DNA of 7,446 bases from CAZXCK01 sp964639225 (GTDB lineage Bacteria; Chloroflexota; Anaerolineae; Aggregatilineales; Phototrophicaceae). Position numbers and translations under genes: made by a program. Where the stretch lies: NCBI GenBank assembly GCA_964639225.1, contig CAZXCK010000171.1, positions 1 through 7,446 on the forward strand, given 5' to 3'. Below the pieces are notes generated by a model. The model saw nothing but the letters and a program-made list of their open reading frames with translations, was not told where the DNA came from and made no database searches. Below are positions 1-5,865 of this stretch, in pieces; the first letter of the stretch is position 1, and each line of letters begins with the position of its first letter.

Positions 1-18
1 GACCGCTTTGAGCGGTTC
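1..18. repeat. Small inverted repeat at the left edge
   Basis: A perfect six-base inverted repeat, ACCGCT (2-7) and AGCGGT (11-16), has a TTG loop. It lies beside the larger hairpin at 29-47, so the two form a tandem pair. It could be part of a two-hairpin terminator, the end of a terminator for a gene outside the window, or chance. The window edge prevents a decision. Confidence 0.3.
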
Positions 19-23
19 ACAAT

Positions 24-47
24 GAAAGCCCCCGGCTTTGCCGGGGG
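24..47 (-). terminator. Rho-independent-type hairpin ending the left minus-strand block
   Basis: An eight-base perfect GC stem, CCCCCGGC (29-36) with GCCGGGGG (40-47), closes on a TTT loop. It begins five bases past the stop codon of the minus-strand glycosyltransferase. Read on the minus strand, the stem is followed by CTTTCATTGTG, a short and imperfect T-rich stretch; the plus-strand side has no T tract. Position and polarity therefore favour termination of the GNAT-glycosyltransferase transcript. The weak T tract lowers certainty about efficiency. Confidence 0.7.
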
Positions 48-51
48 ATGG

Positions 52-1212
52 TTACTGGAGCCCCTGGGAGGCGTCGATCCCCAGGGTGGCCTCCGGTACC
101 AGCTCACGATAGAGCGCGATGAGCTTCTCGAATTCCCGCGGCCAGTTATATCGGCGTTCCACGGCCGCGCGCCCGCGGCGTCCCATCTCCCGAGCCGCCA
201 GCGGATCATCTCTTAGTTGCCTGATCGCTGCGGCCAGTCGCTCCGGGTCCTGCGGGGGGACGAGCAGGCCGCAACCGGCTTCCTCGACCACCTTCCGGTA
301 GAGGGGAAAGTCGGAGACGATCACCGGCAACCCCAGCAACATGTACTCGAACATCTTCGTCGGGAACGACTCCAGGTAATTCTCCAGAGGGGCCAGGACG
401 GCGACGCCCACGTCGCAGGCGGCAACGTGACACCATGCCGCCTGGGGCGTCATAGGGCCCCGGAAGGTCACGCCAGCGAGACCTGCGGCCTCGGCGCCAG
501 CCTCGCAGGCTGCCTTGTACTGGGGGCTGATCCGTCCAATACAATCGAATCCGATGCGATAACCCTGCTGGTGCAAAATGGCGAGTGCCGCGAGGACGTT
601 ATCGATGCCGCGTGCCCGTGAAACTGCGCCCAGATACCCGATGGAGAACTCGCTCGAGGGGGAAGCCGGCTCGACATCGCGAAATAGTGCGGGATCGGGG
701 AAGTTCTGGACGACGACCGTCCGCTGCAGGTGAGAATAGTCCTTCCGGTAGGACTGCTCTGCGAAGACCACGGGTATTCCCGCCAGCAGGGATTTCTCGA
801 GTCGACGATACACTGCGGCCACGAGGCGCCTGATCGGGGCGGGAATCCAGGACTTGGTGCGGATCGCTCGAGGTGTGTTCTCGTGCATGTCGAACACGAC
901 CCGGTGGCCTTGGCGGTCCAGTCCCCAGGCCAGGAGCAGGAGTTCAGGGTCGTGGAAATGATAGATGTCCCCCGCGAGCGTTCGCGCGATTCGCGAGGCG
1001 CGCCAGGTGTTGAGCCAGAACCTGCGCCAGCGGTTGGCCTCCTCCGGCAGGAGGTGGATCGTCAGGCGAGGATGGACGCGCGAGACGACGGCCTCGTCGC
1101 CCGGAATGATCAGGTGGACGTCATGGCCGCTCTCGGCGAGCGAGCGGCACATCTTCTGGACGATGCGGATGTCGTGCCAGGGATGGACGGTCGAAACGTG
1201 CACGATTCTCAA
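52..1212 (-). CDS. Family 4 (GT-B) glycosyltransferase, WbuB-like group
   Basis: Predicted cytoplasmic or membrane-associated enzyme that moves a sugar from a nucleotide-sugar donor to a growing glycan. With the TTG start at 1212 it has 386 residues, normal for the family. It opens directly on the first Rossmann strand (RIVHVSTVHPW, 2-12). HFHDPEL lies at 85-91 and VVFDMHEN at 105-112, both typical of the acceptor domain of this group. The donor domain starts near IGYLGAVSRARG (191-202). An intact E-x7-E motif (Glu281, Glu289) sits in ESFPTKMFEYM, followed by LGLPVIVSD (293-301). There is no signal peptide. The TTG start is preferred because GGGAG (1225-1221 on the minus strand) lies eight bases upstream. 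A GTG at 1230 would add six residues but has no ribosome binding site. It follows the acetyltransferase gene by 43 bases, probably in the same transcript. The sugar and acceptor cannot be told from the sequence. Confidence 0.9.
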   Translation of the reverse strand: MRIVHVSTVHPWHDIRIVQKMCRSLAESGHDVHLIIPGDEAVVSRVHPRLTIHLLPEEANRWRRFWLNTWRASRIARTLAGDIYHFHDPELLLLAWGLDRQGHRVVFDMHENTPRAIRTKSWIPAPIRRLVAAVYRRLEKSLLAGIPVVFAEQSYRKDYSHLQRTVVVQNFPDPALFRDVEPASPSSEFSIGYLGAVSRARGIDNVLAALAILHQQGYRIGFDCIGRISPQYKAACEAGAEAAGLAGVTFRGPMTPQAAWCHVAACDVGVAVLAPLENYLESFPTKMFEYMLLGLPVIVSDFPLYRKVVEEAGCGLLVPPQDPERLAAAIRQLRDDPLAAREMGRRGRAAVERRYNWPREFEKLIALYRELVPEATLGIDASQGLQ

Positions 1213-1220
1213 ATCCGCCG

Positions 1221-1225
1221 CTCCC
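1221..1225 (-). promoter_or_regulatory. Ribosome binding site supporting a TTG start
   Basis: GGGAG on the minus strand lies eight bases before the TTG at 1212-1210. It falls inside the coding region if the upstream GTG at 1230 were used, and that GTG has only pyrimidine-rich sequence before it. This favours the shorter protein, which begins exactly at the family's first beta strand. Confidence 0.5.
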
Positions 1226-1255
1226 GCCACTCGGGTTCAGACAGTCGAGACCACT

Positions 1256-1873
1256 CTATTCGTTCTGCCCGGCCGTCTTCCGGAAGTAGACGAGTCCGTT
1301 CCGGCGGGCCTCTTCAGAGAAGCCGACTTTCCTGTAGAATCCGATCGCACGTTCATTGACCTCGTGGACTGATAGTCCGTAGGACTGACCCGCCGGCAGA
1401 CCGGCTTCGAATGCGGCGACCAGGCGGCCTGCGATTCCGCGGCCCTTGGCGGTCTCGGCGACGGCGATGGACAGGAGTCTGACGTCGCCCGCGGGGTGCC
1501 GGTCGGAGGAGTCTCTGCCTCGGCGGGCAAGTCCCACGGCACGGGTCGCGGCTTGCCACCAGATCGAAGGTCGGAGCGCTGTCTCGAGGATCAGACGTCG
1601 TCGATGGGCTCGAAGGAACTCCCCCCGGCGCTCTTGGAGGACCTCCCCGGGACCCCCGACCACGAAGCCGGTGACCTGACCATCCGACTCCGCAACGAAG
1701 AACAGCGTATCGGTCGCCAGGGTATGGTAGAAACGCTGGAGGGTGGCGACAGAATACTGGCCGAGGAAGTGGTCGTCGAATTGTTGCTTGTGGATGGAGG
1801 CGACCTGCCCCATGTCCTGGGCGCTGGCCTTGCGGACCTGGCAGGGGCTCTCCTGTGCCTTGCTTCGGTTCAT
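1256..1873 (-). CDS. GNAT-family N-acetyltransferase
   Basis: A 205-residue GNAT-fold acetyltransferase that should use acetyl-CoA, or another acyl-CoA, to acylate an amine. The N-terminal part VRKASAQDMGQVASIHKQQF (13-32) is a typical GNAT first strand and helix. LFFVAESDGQVTGFVVG (57-73) is the central hairpin. LLSIAVAETAKGRGIAGRLV (133-152) holds the acyl-CoA pyrophosphate loop, KGRGIAG. NERAIGFYRKVGF (173-185) is the conserved C-terminal motif. A basic, Trp-containing insert (about 80-125) gives extra length over minimal GNATs and is seen in relatives from polysaccharide loci. The ATG at 1873 is chosen because AGGAG precedes it by eight bases. The same frame stays open further upstream, but that part is antisense to hisH and not gene-like. 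It is first in a minus-strand pair with a glycosyltransferase, so an amino sugar is the likely substrate, by analogy with the GNAT enzyme PseH of pseudaminic acid synthesis. Substrate identity is inference; a protein or small-molecule acetyltransferase remains possible. Confidence 0.87.
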   Translation of the reverse strand: MNRSKAQESPCQVRKASAQDMGQVASIHKQQFDDHFLGQYSVATLQRFYHTLATDTLFFVAESDGQVTGFVVGGPGEVLQERRGEFLRAHRRRLILETALRPSIWWQAATRAVGLARRGRDSSDRHPAGDVRLLSIAVAETAKGRGIAGRLVAAFEAGLPAGQSYGLSVHEVNERAIGFYRKVGFSEEARRNGLVYFRKTAGQNE

Positions 1874-1947
1874 TCGCCTCGCTCCTGTGCGGGCCGGGGA
1901 CGGCCGCTCATCTCGGAGTCGACGGTGACTTTCCTTGACGGCATCCG

Positions 1948-1974
1948 TCGTGGCAAGCAGAACTTGCTTGACGA
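1948..1974. promoter_or_regulatory. Imperfect dyad, possible operator
   Basis: CAAGCA (1954-1959) and TGCTTG (1965-1970) form a perfect six-base inverted repeat around a five-base spacer. The flanks TCGT (1948-1951) and ACGA (1971-1974) extend it, with two unpaired bases on the left arm. The right arm overlaps the candidate -35 element at 1968-1973, a position where a bound protein would block or recruit polymerase. No regulator is encoded in the window. Confidence 0.3.
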
Positions 1975-1995
1975 TCGCGACGACCGCGCAACAAT
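1968..1995 (+). promoter_or_regulatory. Candidate sigma-70-type promoter for the hisH operon
   Basis: TTGACG (1968-1973) matches the -35 consensus at five of six bases. AACAAT (1990-1995) matches the -10 consensus at four of six, with a 16-base spacer. This would put the transcript start near 2002, giving a leader of about 32 bases that still holds the hisH ribosome binding site. It was found by eye in GC-rich DNA from an unknown host, so it is only a candidate. Confidence 0.3.
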
Positions 1996-2021
1996 CTCGG
2001 GTCAACAGTATTCGAAGCAGT

Positions 2022-2026
2022 GGGAG
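2022..2026 (+). promoter_or_regulatory. Ribosome binding site fixing the GTG start of hisH
   Basis: GGGAG lies seven bases before the GTG at 2034. The protein read from that GTG starts VITIVDTGLANAGSV, which is where HisH proteins normally begin, so spacing and homology agree. Confidence 0.7.
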
Positions 2027-2033
2027 AGACCAC

Positions 2034-2651
2034 GTGATCACGATCGTCGATACCGGTCTGGCCAATGCGGGTTCGGTGCGCAGCATGCTGCACCGGATCG
2101 GCGCCGTCGCCGAGATCAGCGCCGATCCGGCAGCGATCTCGGTTGCGGACAAGCTCATCTTGCCCGGAGTCGGTGCGTTCGATCGCGGTATGCAACGGCT
2201 TGCCGAACTGGATCTCGTCGGTGTTCTGGCCGAGAGAGTCCACGAGCGGAGGGTTCCGATCCTGGGAATCTGTCTCGGAATGCAACTTCTGACCCGGGGG
2301 AGCGAGGAAGGGGAGATGCCGGGTCTTGGTTGGATCGACGCGGACACCGTGAGGTTCCGTCCGCCACCATCGGGGGAGCCTCTCCGCCTGCCGCACATGG
2401 GCTGGAGCGAGGTTGTTCCCCGGAGACCTGATGGGCTGCTCCGATCCGTCGAGGGTGAGCTTCGCTTCTACCATATTCACTCCTACCACGTGGTCTGCGA
2501 CCACGAGGCAGACGTCCTGGCGACGACCACCTATGGGTACGAGTTCGCCTCGGCGATCCAGCAGGAGAACATCCTCGGCGTCCAGTTCCATCCCGAGAAG
2601 AGCCATCGCTTCGGAATGGCCTTCCTTCGCCGTTTCGCCGAGGTCACGTGA
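2034..2651 (+). CDS. hisH: HisH-type glutaminase subunit of a sugar amidotransferase
   Basis: Class I glutamine amidotransferase subunit that hydrolyses glutamine and passes ammonia to a HisF-like partner. It has 205 residues from the GTG start, normal HisH length. The N-terminus ITIVDTGLANAGSV (2-15) is the family's first strand. PGVGAF (44-49) forms the oxyanion region. GICLGMQLL (78-86) is the nucleophile elbow with Cys80. FHPEKSH (185-191) supplies His186 and Glu188, completing the Cys-His-Glu triad. FYHIHSYHV (145-153) matches the conserved tyrosine-histidine stretch. It is followed after one base by hisF and then by a WbpG-type amidotransferase. No other histidine gene is present, so it is read as the HisH2 paralogue of nucleotide-sugar amidation and not as the histidine enzyme. 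Histidine synthesis remains formally possible from this subunit alone, but the partner's sequence argues against it. Confidence 0.93.
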   Translation: MITIVDTGLANAGSVRSMLHRIGAVAEISADPAAISVADKLILPGVGAFDRGMQRLAELDLVGVLAERVHERRVPILGICLGMQLLTRGSEEGEMPGLGWIDADTVRFRPPPSGEPLRLPHMGWSEVVPRRPDGLLRSVEGELRFYHIHSYHVVCDHEADVLATTTYGYEFASAIQQENILGVQFHPEKSHRFGMAFLRRFAEVT

Positions 2652-2652
2652 G

Positions 2653-3429
2653 ATGCTCGGAACTCGAGTCATGCCGTGTCTGCTGCTCGACGGTGAGGGC
2701 CTCTACAAGACGGTTCGCTTCAAGGATCCCAAGTACGTCGGAGATCCCATCAATGCCGTGCGGATCTTCAACGAGCGGTTCGTCGATGAGATCGTCTTTC
2801 TGGACATCTCCGCCAGCAGAACTCATCGAGGTCCGAACTACGAAGCCGTTGCGGCGATCGCCGAGGAGTGTTTCATCCCGCTCTGCTATGGCGGAGGAGT
2901 TTCGTCCGTTGACCAGGCGCGGCGCCTGTTTGGACTCGGAGTCGAGAAGATCTCGCTGAACACCGCCGCGGTCCAGCGGCCCGAATTGATCGGTGAGATG
3001 GCGTCGACGTTCGGGAGCCAGAGCGTGATCGTCGCCATGGACGTGGGGCGAAACTGGACCGGGAGGTCCCAGGTCAGGCTACAGAACGGTCGCCGGAACA
3101 CGGGTCTGGAGCCCGTCAGCTGGGCCAGGCGTGCGGTGGATCTCGGGGCCGGTGAGCTGCTTGTCAACAGCGTTGATCGCGATGGCACTGGGAAAGGCTT
3201 TGATCTGAAGGTGCTAGCCGCCGTGACAAGCGCCGTGGACGTTCCGGTGATCGCCTGCGGCGGTGCGGGAACCCTCGAGCACCTGTCCGACGCAGTGCTG
3301 GAGGCCGGAGTCGCGGCGGTCGCCGCCGGTAGTCTCTTCGTCTTCAAGGGCAAGCATCGGGCGGTGCTGATCAATTATCCGTCTCAGGCTGAACTCCGGG
3401 AATTGCCTGGAATCGGGCTCAGTCGCTGA
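2653..3429 (+). CDS. hisF: HisF-like ammonia-channel subunit, sugar-amidotransferase paralogue (HisF2)
   Basis: A (beta-alpha)8-barrel protein of 258 residues that carries ammonia from HisH through its core. Aligned by eye to Thermotoga maritima HisF, the start RVMPCLLLDGEGLYKT (5-20) has Leu at position 11, where histidine-pathway HisF has a catalytic Asp. The second catalytic Asp is kept (Asp130 in VIVAMDV), as is Asp51 in FLDI. The ammonia-gate residues are also kept: Arg5, Glu46, Lys99 and Glu168 (Glu167 in T. maritima). SVDRDGTG (173-180) and ACGGAG (201-206) are the phosphate-site regions. YVGDPINAVRIFNE (28-41) is, from memory, typical of the HisF2 group beside WbpG. The ATG is one base past the hisH stop, with GAGG nine bases upstream, so translation is probably coupled. 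The inferred job is to dock on HisH and feed ammonia to the next gene's product. It is unlikely to make imidazole glycerol phosphate. Confidence 0.93.
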   Translation: MLGTRVMPCLLLDGEGLYKTVRFKDPKYVGDPINAVRIFNERFVDEIVFLDISASRTHRGPNYEAVAAIAEECFIPLCYGGGVSSVDQARRLFGLGVEKISLNTAAVQRPELIGEMASTFGSQSVIVAMDVGRNWTGRSQVRLQNGRRNTGLEPVSWARRAVDLGAGELLVNSVDRDGTGKGFDLKVLAAVTSAVDVPVIACGGAGTLEHLSDAVLEAGVAAVAAGSLFVFKGKHRAVLINYPSQAELRELPGIGLSR

Positions 3430-3501
3430 GATGGGCGACCGTCCGATCTTCTGCCCGTCGCCGAGAATTCGCGGCCGCTCCTTCCGAGAGGGCAATCGAT
3501 C
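3430..3501 (+). other. Intercistronic gap, hisF to amidotransferase
   Basis: This 72-base gap is the only one above a few bases inside the operon. It holds the amidotransferase ribosome binding site, GAGAGGG (3486-3492), nine bases before the ATG. A weak six-base inverted repeat, GGCGAC (3434-3439) with GTCGCC (3457-3462), has a 17-base loop and no T tract, so no terminator is called. EcoRI and NotI sites abut at 3465-3478. Confidence 0.6.
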
Positions 3502-4650
3502 ATGATCAGCGAATCCGGAACCCAGATCTGTTCGCGTTGTGTGATGGATGCGTCCGATCCAGACATCACCTTCGACGCGGCTGGCATCTGTCATTATTGC
3601 CGACGCTATGAACCCCTCCTTGCCCGCCTCTCGTTGACGGCGGAGGAGTCTCGGCGCCAGCTGACATCCATTGCGGAGCGAGTGCGCGCGGCTGGGCGAG
3701 GACGGGAATACGACTGTCTCGTCGGTGTCAGTGGCGGCGTCGATAGCTCCTATGTGGCGTACCTTGCGAAGCAGCTGGATCTGCGGCCCATGGTCGTGCA
3801 CCTGGATAACGGCTGGAATTCCGAGATCGCCGTCGAGAACATCCGCGGAATCGTCGAGAAGCTCGGCTTCGACCTCTTCACCACCGTGATCGACTGGGAG
3901 GAGTTCCGCGATCTCCAGCGCGCGTTCTTCCGCGCCTCCGTGGTGGACATCGAGATGCTGACCGATCACGCCCATGCTGCAGCCACCTACTCCATCGCCC
4001 GCAAGAACGGGATCCGGTACGTTCTTTCCGGGAGCAACCTCAATACCGAGCACGGCATGCCACCATCGTGGAGCTGGCTCAAGCGGGATCTGACCAATAT
4101 CAAGGCCATCCATCGGCGGTTCGGCGAGCGAAAGTTGCGGTCTTACCCCACGCAGAGTCTCTGGCAGTGGACCGTGAACCGGGCCCTGAAGCTGGTCGAG
4201 CCTGTTCGGATCCTCGAATCCGCGAACTACCGCAAGACCGATGCGATGAAGGTCCTTCACGAGGAGCTCGGCTGGCGCTACTACGGCGGCAAGCACTACG
4301 AGTCGGTGTTCACGAAATTCTACCAGGCCTATTTCCTGCCGGAGAAGTTCGGAATCGACAAGCGCAAGCCACACCTGTCCTGCCTCGTTCGCAACGGAGA
4401 ATTGAGCCGCGACGACGCCCTGGCTGAACTCGACGAGCCGCTCTACGACCCCGTCGAACTGAGGGCGGAAAAGGAGTACGTTCTCAAGAAACTCGGATTT
4501 TCCGAGGAGGAGTTCGCCGAGATCATGTCGCAACCGATCCGCAGACACGACGAATACCCTTCCAGTGTCCAGGTCTACGATCGCCTACGCGGCCTCAAGG
4601 GCCGGCTGAGGACGGCCTTGCGAATCCGGTCCAGGGGAGGCGGCCGCTGA
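3502..4650 (+). CDS. wbpG: N-acetyl-sugar amidotransferase (WbpG/PseA/WbuX family)
   Basis: ATP-dependent enzyme that activates an N-acetyl group on a nucleotide sugar and replaces its oxygen with ammonia-derived nitrogen, giving an acetamidino group. It has 382 residues, usual for the family. Two N-terminal Cys pairs (Cys10/Cys13 and Cys30/Cys33, in ICSRCVMD and ICHYC) form a likely zinc knuckle. SGGVDSS (77-83) is the PP-loop that binds ATP, after YDCLVGV. HLDNGWN (100-106) matches the second conserved block. LSGSNLNTEHGMP (175-187) and YRKTDAMKVLHEELGW (243-258) belong to the N-type ATPase core. The ATG at 3502 has GAGAGGG nine bases upstream. The hisH and hisF genes immediately before it supply ammonia, as established for the P. 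aeruginosa O-antigen system. PseA of flagellar pseudaminic acid is a relative. The exact sugar is not readable from sequence; a 2,3-diacetamido uronic acid would fit a WbpG-type locus. The end overlaps the next gene by four bases. Confidence 0.93.
   Translation: MISESGTQICSRCVMDASDPDITFDAAGICHYCRRYEPLLARLSLTAEESRRQLTSIAERVRAAGRGREYDCLVGVSGGVDSSYVAYLAKQLDLRPMVVHLDNGWNSEIAVENIRGIVEKLGFDLFTTVIDWEEFRDLQRAFFRASVVDIEMLTDHAHAAATYSIARKNGIRYVLSGSNLNTEHGMPPSWSWLKRDLTNIKAIHRRFGERKLRSYPTQSLWQWTVNRALKLVEPVRILESANYRKTDAMKVLHEELGWRYYGGKHYESVFTKFYQAYFLPEKFGIDKRKPHLSCLVRNGELSRDDALAELDEPLYDPVELRAEKEYVLKKLGFSEEEFAEIMSQPIRRHDEYPSSVQVYDRLRGLKGRLRTALRIRSRGGGR
4633..4640 (+). promoter_or_regulatory. Strong ribosome binding site before a CTG start
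   Basis: AGGGGAGG, close to the anti-Shine-Dalgarno complement, ends six bases before the CTG at 4647-4649. That is ideal spacing for a start at the CTG. The later TTG at 4683 has no comparable site. Confidence 0.6.
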
Positions 4651-5864
4651 AGATCCTCTACGTCACCGAGACCTGGTCGGGTTTGCGAGATGTCTTGCTC
4701 GAGGGCGCTTGCCCGCGAGGGATGCCGGGATTTCTCAAGCCTCTCGCCGAGTTCGTGAGGCTCGGCCATACCGTGGACGCGGTGGCTGTTCTCGAGCAGC
4801 CGGTCGCCGTGAAGCAGGAGAACCTCGAACGCCTTGGCTTCCGGCGTCTCGAACTCGTCCGATGGTCCAGCCGGGGGGCCGCCCATCGGCTGCGTTCCAT
4901 GCTTCGGCTCTATTGTCGGGTGTCGGGGATGATCAGCCGGGATTCCTATGACTTCGTCTATGGCCACGGCTCTGTAGGCACCATTGCCAACCTGGTGGCC
5001 CTCCGCGCGGGGCTGCCATGTGGGTGCAGGCTCTATGGGACCAAGGGGCTGGCTGCGGAACTGTCCCGAGCAGGGGCGAGCGAACGGGGTCGCTGGCGCG
5101 TGTTCTGGCGTCATCCACTTCAGGTCGGGGCTTTCCTGCTTCGCAAGGATTTCCTCCTCGTCACGGACGACGGATCCCGAGCGGACGAGGTCCACGAGAT
5201 CATTGGCCGAGCACGGTATCAGTTTCACTTCTGGCGCAACGGAGTCGATGCTCCTCCCGAGCCTGGACACCTGGCCGCGAGCGCACCTGGCGTGCCCGGG
5301 CCGTATCTGCTCATGCCGGGCCGGGTCGCGCCCAAGAAGCAGCAGCATCTGGCGCTGGATCTGCTGCGAGAACTCGATGGGCGGACCAGAGACGCCGTCA
5401 AGCTCCTGATCGTCGGGCACGTGACCGACTCCGGGTATCATGCGAAACTGCTGGACCGGATCGTCAGGAGTGGGCTGGAGAAACAGGTCGAGTTCCTCGG
5501 TCCGCAGCCACCCGCCGAGGTCGCTGCGCTGGCCGCCGGTGCGCTGGCGGTCCTCTCGCTCCAGCGAGTGAGCAACCTGGGCAACGTCGCCCTGGAGACG
5601 GTGGCCCAGGGGGCGGTCCTGATCACCCTGGCAGACGGTTCTCTGGACTTCCTGGTCGAGAACGGGGTGTCTGGGTTCCTGGTGCGGGACATGTCGGACG
5701 CGGCGTCTGCCGTGGTCGCGCTGCTGGAGGACCCAGATCTGCGCGACGGGGTTGGAAGTCGAGCGAAAGCCGCGGCGCATCAGCGTCTCGGCTCCTGGCA
5801 GGACCGTGTGGCGCGGGAGGTCGATCTCGTGACGAAATCGGTCGAACAGGCGAAGCGGAGATAG
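4647..5864 (+). CDS. Family 4 (GT-B) glycosyltransferase, WbpH-like position, probable CTG start
   Basis: Predicted nucleotide-sugar-dependent glycosyltransferase of 405 residues. The first ATG or GTG in frame comes too late, and a TTG at 4683 would remove KILYVTETWSG, the first Rossmann strand. The CTG at 4647 restores it, sits six bases after AGGGGAGG, and overlaps the amidotransferase stop as CTGA, like the common ATGA junction. The acceptor half includes GMPGF (25-29) and YGHGSVGT (105-112). The donor half begins at MPGRVAPKKQQ (223-233), then LLIVGHV (253-259). VSNLGNVALETVAQG (308-322) replaces the usual E-x7-E: Glu317 is present, but the first Glu position is Ser309. ITLADGSLDFLVENGVSGFLV (326-346) is the C-terminal donor-site region. 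From memory, NLGN-type motifs occur in a known subgroup, so this need not mean inactivity. It probably adds the amidinated or a neighbouring sugar. The gene order matches wbpG-wbpH in P. aeruginosa, but orthology is not claimed. Confidence 0.88.
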   Translation: MKILYVTETWSGLRDVLLEGACPRGMPGFLKPLAEFVRLGHTVDAVAVLEQPVAVKQENLERLGFRRLELVRWSSRGAAHRLRSMLRLYCRVSGMISRDSYDFVYGHGSVGTIANLVALRAGLPCGCRLYGTKGLAAELSRAGASERGRWRVFWRHPLQVGAFLLRKDFLLVTDDGSRADEVHEIIGRARYQFHFWRNGVDAPPEPGHLAASAPGVPGPYLLMPGRVAPKKQQHLALDLLRELDGRTRDAVKLLIVGHVTDSGYHAKLLDRIVRSGLEKQVEFLGPQPPAEVAALAAGALAVLSLQRVSNLGNVALETVAQGAVLITLADGSLDFLVENGVSGFLVRDMSDAASAVVALLEDPDLRDGVGSRAKAAAHQRLGSWQDRVAREVDLVTKSVEQAKRR

Positions 5865-5865
5865 G

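Larger units (their letters stand above)
1874..2033. other. Divergent intergenic region between the two operons
   Basis: This 160-base region lies between the divergent starts of the acetyltransferase and hisH genes and is the only sizeable non-coding gap in the window. On the hisH side it contains a candidate promoter and an overlapping dyad. I see no convincing sigma-70-type promoter for the minus-strand pair. Open frames crossing it (for example from a TTG at 1935 into hisH) lack ribosome binding sites, and their extra residues do not belong to the HisH fold. Confidence 0.7.

Noticed and set aside
1935..2033. Upstream TTG start for hisH, adding 33 residues
   Set aside because: The extra residues precede the normal HisH N-terminus, there is no ribosome binding site, and they would run through the candidate promoter.
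1874..2398. N-terminal extension of the acetyltransferase frame
   Set aside because: The extension is antisense to hisH, is Ser-, Arg- and Pro-rich and is not GNAT-like. The ATG at 1873 has a good ribosome binding site.
1496..2431. Plus-strand open frame across the acetyltransferase gene, the divergent region and hisH
   Set aside because: It overlaps two well-supported genes in other frames and crosses their control region. Its Arg- and Gly-rich translation resembles no family.
2034..3429. Histidine biosynthesis operon (hisH-hisF)
   Set aside because: No other his gene is present, HisF Asp11 is replaced by Leu, and the next gene is a sugar amidotransferase.
3434..3462. Terminator between hisF and the amidotransferase gene
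   Set aside because: The six-base stem has a 17-base loop and no T tract, and the genes on both sides are expected to be co-expressed.
3214..4548. Long open frame on the minus strand opposite hisF and the amidotransferase
   Set aside because: It lies antisense to two genes with intact family motifs, shows no recognisable domain and has the biased composition of a GC-rich shadow frame.
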